64,000 nucleotides of DNA, from positions 21,191 to 85,190 of the forward strand of contig CACYRK010000009.1 of NCBI GenBank assembly GCA_902776835.1. The letters are read 5' to 3'. Under the pieces are notes generated by a model. That model searched no databases and was not told the DNA's origin. It saw nothing but the letters and a program-made list of their open reading frames with translations. Below, in pieces: positions 56,252 to 61,416 of the stretch; positions within the stretch are counted from its first letter, which is position 1; each line of letters starts with the position of its first letter. This stretch comes from an uncultured Bacteroidales bacterium (GTDB lineage: Bacteria; Bacteroidota; Bacteroidia; Bacteroidales; Muribaculaceae). The translations under genes and the position numbers were made by a program.

Positions 56252-56656
56252 ATGAGCGGAGGTGCTTTTTACTATGAACAGTGGCGAATGCAAGAAATCG
56301 CCGAGATGATTGAAAAAGAAATCATGCAAGCCGGTAGGCCTATTCCGTGTGATGAAACTTTTGAATACAGGCCAATTCAAGAACCGGTTAAGTTCAAGGA
56401 TGAAAATTATCCAGACTACAGCCCCGTGACCGTTGATATTATGGCTCGAGCTGTCTATATCCTAAGAATGGCATATATCTATGTACGGCGCATCGATTGG
56501 ATGATATCGGGCGATGATAACGAAGTTAATATGGCCATTCGATTAAAAGAGGATTTGGCTGAGTTGAAAGCAATTTACCCGAGAGGTAGGTTCACTTTTG
56601 ACAAGGACAAAGTTAAGTTCAATGTGGAATGTGGCCATTACACAACTGAAGAATAA
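56252..56656 (+). CDS. hypothetical protein, 134 residues, phage-like
   Basis: Starts MSGGAFYYEQWRMQEIAEMI and contains ARAVYILRMAYIYVRRIDWM. No family recognised with confidence; all-helical, mildly acidic. The start is fixed by the strong Shine-Dalgarno site. The translation signal unlike the rest of the window suggests acquisition from a phage or another phylum. Confidence 0.6.
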   Translation: MSGGAFYYEQWRMQEIAEMIEKEIMQAGRPIPCDETFEYRPIQEPVKFKDENYPDYSPVTVDIMARAVYILRMAYIYVRRIDWMISGDDNEVNMAIRLKEDLAELKAIYPRGRFTFDKDKVKFNVECGHYTTEE

Positions 56657-56715
56657 CAACTACCGCTCCCAGTCTTATTGGGATTGGGTGTGGTTAAAAC
56701 AAGATTAAATTCAAT

Positions 56716-56808
56716 ATGGAAACAATGAAACAGATTTACATGAGTTCGATATGTGGCACAGGTGAACGACCCTGTCAGCCAGAGTTTTCCACGATTAAAC
56801 AACTATAG
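56716..56808 (+). CDS. possible 30-residue peptide
   Basis: METMKQIYMSSICGTGERPC and ten more residues. Short and unverified; listed because it fills the gap between two genes and has a clean ATG and stop. Confidence 0.25.
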   Translation: METMKQIYMSSICGTGERPCQPEFSTIKQL

Positions 56809-56838
56809 TTATGAACGATAAGATTATAATACAAGATA

Positions 56839-57249
56839 ATGCCAGCAAACAAGAATGCGTTAATTCGCTACAAGACCATAGACCGCTGCCTGCGGAACCC
56901 GTACCGTCGGTGGACCATCGACGACCTGGTCGAGGCTTGCTCCGACGCCCTCTACGACATGGAGGGCATCGTGAAGGGAGTGTCGTTGCGCACCGTGCAG
57001 GGCGACCTCCAAATCATGCGGTCCGACAAGTTGGGCTACAACGCCCCCATTGAGGTGTACGACAAGATTTACTACCGCTACGCCGACCCGGATTACTCCA
57101 TCAGCGACACGCCGCTCAACGATGATGACTGTGACCTGCTGCTTCACGCCATCAAGTTGCTCAGCGGTGAAACAGCAAATCTCGAAGATGTGAAGGAAGT
57201 CCTTGTTCAAGTGAGAGAACGTCTCACCATCTTACTCATTCATGAATAG
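56839..57249 (+). CDS. WYL-type regulator N-terminal part without WYL domain
   Basis: A 136-residue protein. ALIRYKTIDRCLRNPYRRWT, DLVEACSDALYDMEGIVKG and SLRTVQGDLQIMRSDKLGYN form the winged HTH and hinge common to Bacteroidetes WYL regulators of ~300-350 residues. After about residue 115 the sequence changes to LEDVKEVLVQVRERLTIL and stops, so the ligand-sensing WYL domain is missing. It is either a truncated gene or a natural short form. It ends before a strong terminator. Confidence 0.72.
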   Translation: MPANKNALIRYKTIDRCLRNPYRRWTIDDLVEACSDALYDMEGIVKGVSLRTVQGDLQIMRSDKLGYNAPIEVYDKIYYRYADPDYSISDTPLNDDDCDLLLHAIKLLSGETANLEDVKEVLVQVRERLTILLIHE

Positions 57250-57251
57250 AT

Positions 57252-57293
57252 AATGCCCCGACTTTTTCGCGGCGGTTAAAGCCGGGGCATTTA
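57252..57293 (+). terminator. terminator of the short WYL-like regulator
   Basis: AATGCCCCG (57252-57260) pairs with CGGGGCATT (57283-57291). Confidence 0.75.
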
Positions 57294-57359
57294 TTCAAAA
57301 AGGGCTTTAGCGGCACTATTATTTAGAAAAATAATAAAAAAGTGCAGATTATTTTTGGT

Positions 57360-57395
57360 ACGCAAAAAGGCTGCAGTCAGAGGTTATACCTTTGC
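57360..57395 (+). promoter_or_regulatory. 36-nt promoter-like module, copy 2 (tRNA array)
   Basis: ACGCAAAAAGGCTGC...ATACCTTTGC with the -7 box TACCTTTG (57387-57394), 20 bp before the first tRNA of the array. Near copy of 54573-54608. Confidence 0.7.
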
Positions 57396-57414
57396 AGCGT
57401 CAAAAGAAAACAAC

Positions 57415-57502
57415 GGAGAATTACCCAAGTTGGTGAAGGGGACGCACTGCTAACGCGTTAGGCCGGTGAAACGGCGCAATGGTTCGAGTCCATTATTCTC
57501 CG
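57415..57502 (+). tRNA. array tRNA 1: tRNA-Ser (GCT)
   Basis: Class II, acceptor GGAGAAT/ATTCTCC, anticodon loop CTGCTAA, variable arm GCCG/CGGC, T loop TTCGAGT. Uninterrupted. Confidence 0.9.
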
Positions 57503-57511
57503 CGAAACAAT

Positions 57512-57673
57512 GGAGGTTTGGCAGAGTTTGGTTGATTGCGCCAGTCTTGAAAACTGGAAGGCGGTGAAACGCCTCAGGGGTTCAACCCGAGCGAGCAGCG
57601 AGAGTAAAGACAAACTTGTTTGATCTTTACCGAGTCACAAGTGAGGACGCTGTAAGCAATCCCTTAGCCTCCT
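57512..57673 (+). tRNA. array tRNA 2: tRNA-Ser (TGA), interrupted in the T loop
   Basis: Anticodon stem-loop CCAGT-CTTGAAA-ACTGG and class II variable arm are intact. The T loop is split after TTCAA by 73 nt (57586-57658). Removing them restores TTCAAAT and a 5-bp T stem (AGGGG/CCCTT with one wobble). Confidence 0.8.
57586..57658 (+). repeat. intervening hairpin element, T-arm type, forward (73 nt)
   Basis: GAGCGAGCAGCGAGA, hairpin GTAAAG-a-CAAAC-TT-GTTTG-at-CTTTAC, CCGAGTCAC...GTGAGGACGC. Related to the copy at 34446-34507. Confidence 0.75.
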
Positions 57674-57681
57674 CCACGACT

Positions 57682-57820
57682 GGAACTTTGGCAGACTTGG
57701 TGTATGCGCAGGACTGAAAATTGCGATTAAGCGAAAACAGAACCAAACTTGTTTGAGTTTTGTTGAGCGTGAGCAATTTATTCAAAATCCGATTTCGTGG
57801 TTCGACTCCACGAGGTTCCG
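57682..57820 (+). tRNA. array tRNA 3: tRNA-Phe-like (GAA), interrupted in the anticodon loop
   Basis: Acceptor GGAACTT/AGGTTCC and T arm CGTGG-TTCGACT-CCACG are perfect. The anticodon loop CTGAAAA is followed by a 67-nt element bracketed by the direct repeat AAAAT (57717-57721, 57784-57788). The rejoined anticodon stem has only three good pairs and the D arm is class II-like, so the identity is less sure. Confidence 0.65.
57721..57787 (+). repeat. intervening hairpin element, anticodon-loop type (67 nt)
   Basis: TTAAGCGA, then a hairpin with CAAAC-TT-GTTTG and a bulged A, then GAGCGTGAGCAATTTAT. Borders are ambiguous by 5 nt because of the flanking AAAAT repeats. Confidence 0.72.
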
Positions 57821-57828
57821 CAACGACA

Positions 57829-57911
57829 TTGAGGTGTACTCTAGCGGCAATGAGGGCAGACTGTAAATCTGCTGCCATACGGCTTCGGAGGTTCGAGTCC
57901 CTCCACCTCAA
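57829..57911 (+). tRNA. array tRNA 4: tRNA-Tyr (GTA)
   Basis: Class II, anticodon stem-loop GCAGA-CTGTAAA-TCTGC, variable arm present. The acceptor pairs as TTGAGGT/ACCTCAA with an 8-nt T loop, or one register off, so it is slightly irregular. Uninterrupted. Confidence 0.75.
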
Positions 57912-57916
57912 CAAAT

Positions 57917-57955
57917 GCTTCAATAGCTCAACTGGCACGATTCCGACTTGAAGCT
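57917..57955 (+). pseudogene. 39-nt mini-tRNA: acceptor stem without anticodon arm
   Basis: Perfect 7-bp acceptor GCTTCAA/TTGAAGC enclosing TAGCTCAACTGGCA (D-arm start) joined to CGATTCCGAC (T-arm end). All between the D loop and T loop is missing. It looks like an internal deletion of a tRNA. Confidence 0.65.
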
Positions 57956-57963
57956 CACAGAAT

Positions 57964-58038
57964 GCTCCAGTAGCTCAGTTGGATTAGAGTACCTCGCTAC
58001 GAACGAGGTGGTCGCAGGTTCGAGTCCTGCCTGGAGTA
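57964..58038 (+). tRNA. array tRNA 6: tRNA-Arg (ACG)
   Basis: Acceptor GCTCCAG/CTGGAGT, anticodon stem-loop CCTCG-CTACGAA-CGAGG, T arm GCAGG-TTCGAGT-CCTGC. Uninterrupted. Confidence 0.93.
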
Positions 58039-58049
58039 CGAAACAACAT

Positions 58050-58196
58050 ACTCTTGTGGCGCAATCGGTTAGCGCGTCTGCCTGATACGCAGAAGGCTGT
58101 AGTTGCCTTTCGGCTTCCTCAGACACGACTCGGCAATGTTCAAACGAGTTTGACATTGCGCTCGCTGCTTCTTCGGTTCGAGTCATACCAAGAGTA
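58050..58196 (+). tRNA. array tRNA 7: tRNA-Ile (GAT), interrupted in the T stem
   Basis: Acceptor ACTCTTG/CAAGAGT and anticodon stem-loop TCTGC-CTGATAC-GCAGA are perfect. About 73 nt (58103-58175) interrupt the T stem before TTCGAGT. Rejoined T stem GTAGG/CATAC has one mismatch. Confidence 0.78.
58103..58175 (-). repeat. intervening hairpin element, T-arm type, reverse (73 nt)
   Basis: Reads TTGCC...GCTTCCTCA...CGACTCGGC, then hairpin GCAATG-t-TCAAAC-GA-GTTTGA-CATTGC, then GCTCGCTGCTTC. Its reverse complement aligns with the forward copies. Confidence 0.75.
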
Positions 58197-58202
58197 CAAC
58201 AA

Positions 58203-58349
58203 TGCGGGATGCCTGGAGGTGGTTTCCAGAGCGGTCTCATAAGCCGCAGACGTGGGTTCAACCCGAGTGAGCAGCGAGAGCAGAATCAAGCTTGCTTGAG
58301 TTATGCCGAGTCGCGTGCGAGGAAGCCTGTGGCAATCCCACTCCCGCAA
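58203..58349 (+). tRNA. array tRNA 8: tRNA-Met-type (CAT), interrupted in the T loop
   Basis: Acceptor TGCGGGA/TCCCGCA, anticodon stem-loop GCGGT-CTCATAA-GCCGC. The T loop is split after TTCAA by 73 nt (58262-58334). Removal restores GTGGG-TTCAAAT-CCCAC exactly. Elongator, initiator or Ile2 cannot be told apart. Confidence 0.8.
58262..58334 (+). repeat. intervening hairpin element, T-arm type, forward (73 nt)
   Basis: GAGTGAGCAGCGAGA, hairpin with CAAGC-TT-GCTTG, GCCGAGTCGCGTGCGAGGAA. Same length and same T-loop position as the element of array tRNA 2. Confidence 0.75.
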
Positions 58350-58355
58350 CCAAAC

Positions 58356-58428
58356 ACTCTCGTGGCGCAATAGTCAGCGCGTCTGTCTTATACACAGTAG
58401 GTTGCAGGTGCAAGTCCTGCCGAGAGTA
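58356..58428 (+). tRNA. array tRNA 9: tRNA-Ile (TAT)
   Basis: Acceptor ACTCTCG/CGAGAGT, anticodon stem-loop TCTGT-CTTATAC-ACAGT, T loop TGCAAGT (unusual G55). Uninterrupted. Confidence 0.85.
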
Positions 58429-58437
58429 CAACGACAC

Positions 58438-58577
58438 TGGAGTATAGTTCAGTTGGAAGAACGTCGGTCTCCAAAACTGCGGGTAAGCGAGTAGAGAACT
58501 GAGCTTGCTCAAGTTCTTTCGAGCGGGAGCAGTTTATCTAAAACCGAAGGTCGAAGGTTCGAGCCCTTCTGCTCCTG
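58438..58577 (+). tRNA. array tRNA 10: tRNA-Trp (CCA), interrupted in the anticodon loop
   Basis: Rejoined anticodon stem-loop TCGGT-CTCCAAA-ACCGA is perfect and the T arm GAAGG-TTCGAGC-CCTTC intact; the discriminator is G. A 67-nt element sits between two AAAAC repeats (58473-58477, 58540-58544). The acceptor TGGAGTA/TGCTCCT has a T-T at 1-72. Confidence 0.8.
58477..58543 (+). repeat. intervening hairpin element, anticodon-loop type (67 nt)
   Basis: GGTAAGCGA, hairpin GAGAAC-TGAGC-TT-GCTCA-A-GTTCTT, CGAGCGGGAGCAGTTTAT. Same offset (67) as in array tRNA 3. Borders ambiguous by 5 nt. Confidence 0.75.
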
Positions 58578-58585
58578 CAAAATTT

Positions 58586-58658
58586 AGGGTATAGGTCAAA
58601 CGGTTAAGATGTCGCCCTGTCACGGCGTACGGAGCGGGTTCAACTCCCGTATACCCTG
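58586..58658 (+). tRNA. array tRNA 11: tRNA-Asp (GTC)
   Basis: Acceptor AGGGTAT/ATACCCT, anticodon stem-loop TCGCC-CTGTCAC-GGCGT, discriminator G. Uninterrupted. Confidence 0.9.
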
Positions 58659-58663
58659 CAAAT

Positions 58664-58737
58664 GGCGTTATAGAGTAACTGGTCAACTCGTCGCTCTTTC
58701 AAGGCGAAGATTACGGGTTCGAGTCCCGTTGACGCTA
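58664..58737 (+). tRNA. array tRNA 12: tRNA-Glu (TTC)
   Basis: Anticodon stem-loop TCGCT-CTTTCAA-GGCGA, T arm ACGGG-TTCGAGT-CCCGT. Acceptor GGCGTTA/TGACGCT contains G-T pairs. Uninterrupted. Confidence 0.85.
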
Positions 58738-58744
58738 CAAGATT

Positions 58745-58818
58745 GACTTCGTAGCTCAGTTGGCAGATGCACTTGACTTTTAATCAAGGGGTCGTGGGTC
58801 CGAGTCCCACCGGGGTCA
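58745..58818 (+). tRNA. array tRNA 13: tRNA-Lys (TTT)
   Basis: Acceptor GACTTCG/CGGGGTC (two G-T), anticodon stem-loop CTTGA-CTTTTAA-TCAAG. Uninterrupted. Confidence 0.9.
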
Positions 58819-58828
58819 CTAAACATTT

Positions 58829-58974
58829 TGGGATGTAGCTCAGAGACAGAGCAGGTGACTGTTAATCATCTGGTCGAGATTTGCCTAATGGCGTCCTCCG
58901 TCGCGATTCGGCAAAGTCCATGCAGGCATGGCTTTGCACTCACTGCTCAGTCGGTTCAAATCTTGGTGAGGCAG
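58829..58974 (+). tRNA. array tRNA 14: tRNA-Asn-like (GTT), interrupted and with unpaired acceptor
   Basis: Anticodon stem-loop GGTGA-CTGTTAA-TCATC is good. A 73-nt element lies before TTCAAAT. The 5' end TGGGATG does not pair with the 3' end TGAGGCA, so this gene is probably non-functional as a simple tRNA. Confidence 0.6.
58881..58953 (-). repeat. intervening hairpin element, T-arm type, reverse (73 nt)
   Basis: TTGCC...GCGTCCTCC, hairpin GCAAAG-t-CCATGC-AG-GCATGG-CTTTGC, ACTCACTGCTCAGTC. The apical stem differs completely from the CAAAC type yet pairs perfectly. Confidence 0.72.
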
Positions 58975-58982
58975 CCAATGAT

Positions 58983-59120
58983 GCTCCAGTAGCTCAGCGA
59001 ATAGAGCAACGGTTTTCTAAACTGTGGGACGGTGAGTTGCCTTTTGGCTTCCTCACACGCGACTCAGCAATGTTCAAGCAATCTTGACGCTGCTCATTCG
59101 GTTGAATTCATCCTGATGCA
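58983..59120 (+). tRNA. array tRNA 15: tRNA-Arg-like (TCT), interrupted and degenerate
   Basis: 5' half GCTCCAGTAGCTCAG and anticodon stem-loop ACGGT-TTTCTAA-ACTGT. An element of about 64 nt precedes TTGAATT. The acceptor and T stem have several mismatches, so it is probably decaying. Confidence 0.55.
59037..59100 (-). repeat. intervening hairpin element, T-arm type, reverse, shortened (64 nt)
   Basis: TTGCC...GGCTTCCTCA...CGACTCAGC, hairpin with TCAAG-CAAT-CTTGA, then GCTGCTCATTC. About 9 nt shorter than the others, in the 3' side of the stem. Confidence 0.65.
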
Positions 59121-59126
59121 CAATCT

Positions 59127-59200
59127 GTGAGGATGCCCGAGCGGTTCAAGGGGGCTGTCTGCAAAACTGTCATTCATCGGTTCGAATCCGACTCCTCACT
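59127..59200 (+). tRNA. array tRNA 16: tRNA-Cys (GCA)
   Basis: Acceptor GTGAGGA/TCCTCAC, anticodon loop CTGCAAA, T loop TTCGAAT. The D arm is long, as in other Bacteroidales tRNA-Cys. Uninterrupted; last of the array. The 185 bp after it hold nothing recognised. Confidence 0.88.
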
Positions 59201-59385
59201 CTGTTCAAATAATCATTAAACGCGGTAGAAATCTATGCCAGATACCGATTCTTAGTACATTATGAAAATGACAAACTTATTGAAACGGAAGCGCTGATTA
59301 TCAATTTATTACTTACTATAGAACTGTAGTATGCGGCAATAACATCAACATTTCCAACTACAAAACCGCCATTTTGCGACACTTC

Positions 59386-61416
59386 CTATTCCAAATATTT
59401 AACTTCCCAAATACTCTCCAACTTAGGCCTATCTAGCCTATCAAATCGGTCCTTGTGTATGGCATAAGCCAATAGATACTTAGGTCGACTTAATGCCACA
59501 TATGCCACTTTTAATGATGGTAACACATGCTTTTCTCCAACTCTATGAACATAAGGCTCGCCGCAAAGCTGCGCACCAAAATGTTCACTTTCATACTTAT
59601 AGTTTTTTGTTTCCAAGAATAGAGTTGCAACATGAGTTTCTCCTTTCACAGAATGAACAGTAGCAACTTCAATTTCCAGTTCGCCGTCTCTATATACATT
59701 ATGGCTCTGCTCTTCATTCTTTATCATATAAAACTCTTCATCATTTTTCTTCAAGAACTGTTGCACAGATCCTATCTCCGCCATAAAACCAAAAGCCTGA
59801 GCAAAGTCCGTTGAAATAAATGCCTTCACATCATCAAAAACATCCGAATCAACACTAAAATCCGATCTTAATAATTTCAAAATCCATTCTGATAATTTTA
59901 TATTCAGTTTGCCAAACAAATCTGGAGCATTCGATTCAAGATACTCCAACATGGACTTCTTTGAAAAAGATCTTCCATTGTCTTTCTTAACATTCGCTCT
60001 AACCAAAATTGCAGCCAAAGCATCTAATATGCGACTTCTATAATCTTGCGGGGTATCTTCAATTGCATTTTTCTGAAGGAATGTATTTAGATTAGTCTGT
60101 TCATTAAAAGGTCTTTTAGCAATAGTTTTATTTTCAAACTGAGGAAAATAATAATGGATAGTTTGTGATTCTCCGTCAACTACTTTTTCTTTGCCAACAA
60201 ATCCAATTGCCTTAATATTTATACGATGTAACGAATCTTTCTTCTGTTCATTCTTTGCTATATCTATGATAGGAACACCATTAACTGTTTTTTCTCTCAA
60301 CAATTTGGCAAATGCTGGAAGCACTTTTTTGCCATCAGTATAAACCAACATCACAGGCTTTACGGAATGCACCTCATTGCTCCCATCTAGCCCTCTATTA
60401 TCTTCAACACAGACAAATCTTAATACATTAGCAATAGCAGAACCGAAACGCTTACTCCGATTCAGCGGTAAAGGATTTATAGGGGCCCATACGCAATCCC
60501 TTTCAGTATTATATATAGCTTGATAAGGGTCGCCAAAACGTTGAACCACTATTTGTTGCCGATCAAACACCTTTTCTAACAACGCAAGTTGTAACTGGCT
60601 GCTATCTTGGACCTCGTCAATGAACACATATTTGAAACGAGTTGCAAATACATCTTTAATTTCAGGCAACATCTGACTATATGCAAATGCTATTGAAAAA
60701 GCATCTTCAAACTTGAGAACACCCTCATATTGTGCTGCTCTCCGCACATCTTTAAAGAATAAATATCTTGTGGAATCATGCCTTGATTTTGCAGCTATAC
60801 TCTTGGTGTTTCCGTAATGTCGGTAATATTTCTTTGCGTAAAAATCATAGTATGATTCTCTTACTACTTTCTCTATTTCAGCATGAACATCATGCCAATT
60901 AACCACGCCACCATGTTTATGTTGGTCTATATCTACCAATTTATATAAAGATTTCCTTTTTTCACGCGTTAATTGACTAAAGCGCACTGCAAACTCTCTC
61001 TTTATTATAGCGTCTGCCCTGTCATCACTAATATCAACTAAAGGTTTTCCTGAAAAAGAATTAAAAAAGGGGATTGCAAGAAACCTGTCCACAAAAGACT
61101 GGATAGTTCCACAGAAATTCGGATAACTAAATAGTAAATCTGCTTTCCCTCCAAAACGGGCTTTAATTTCGTCAATAGCGACATTAGTATGGGTCAACAC
61201 GCATACACCAGAGCCATCTGAAAAAGGCATTCTATTAGAGAGTATTAACAACTTGGCGAGTAGTACGGTAGTTTTCCCGCTCCCTGGACATGCTTTAATG
61301 TCACGAGATTCATTGCATTGGATTACTTCAATTTTGTCCTCTTCGAAAAAAGGTCGACCAGGCAGCAACAAATCATGTGCTGTGCGTATTTCGTCGTTTG
61401 TTGCAAAAGGTATCAT
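59386..61416 (-). CDS. UvrD-like helicase, Gabija GajB-like partner
   Basis: A 676-residue superfamily 1 helicase: Walker A KACPGSGKTTVLLAKL, CVLTHTNVAIDEI (motif Ia), YVFIDEVQDSSQLQLALL (Walker B, DEVQD), FGDPYQAIYN (motif III) and the C-terminal VHSVKGETHVATLFLETKN with YVALSRPKYLLAYA. Its start codon overlaps the stop of the OLD gene by 4 bp (ATGA), so they are translationally coupled. The pair OLD nuclease plus UvrD-like helicase is the make-up of Gabija and class 2 OLD defence systems. The order ATPase then helicase fits. Confidence 0.85.
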   Translation of the reverse strand: MIPFATNDEIRTAHDLLLPGRPFFEEDKIEVIQCNESRDIKACPGSGKTTVLLAKLLILSNRMPFSDGSGVCVLTHTNVAIDEIKARFGGKADLLFSYPNFCGTIQSFVDRFLAIPFFNSFSGKPLVDISDDRADAIIKREFAVRFSQLTREKRKSLYKLVDIDQHKHGGVVNWHDVHAEIEKVVRESYYDFYAKKYYRHYGNTKSIAAKSRHDSTRYLFFKDVRRAAQYEGVLKFEDAFSIAFAYSQMLPEIKDVFATRFKYVFIDEVQDSSQLQLALLEKVFDRQQIVVQRFGDPYQAIYNTERDCVWAPINPLPLNRSKRFGSAIANVLRFVCVEDNRGLDGSNEVHSVKPVMLVYTDGKKVLPAFAKLLREKTVNGVPIIDIAKNEQKKDSLHRINIKAIGFVGKEKVVDGESQTIHYYFPQFENKTIAKRPFNEQTNLNTFLQKNAIEDTPQDYRSRILDALAAILVRANVKKDNGRSFSKKSMLEYLESNAPDLFGKLNIKLSEWILKLLRSDFSVDSDVFDDVKAFISTDFAQAFGFMAEIGSVQQFLKKNDEEFYMIKNEEQSHNVYRDGELEIEVATVHSVKGETHVATLFLETKNYKYESEHFGAQLCGEPYVHRVGEKHVLPSLKVAYVALSRPKYLLAYAIHKDRFDRLDRPKLESIWEVKYLE

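Noticed and set aside
57586..57658. Group I or group II intron in tRNA-Ser
   Set aside because: 73 nt is far too short and none of the conserved core elements of these introns are present.
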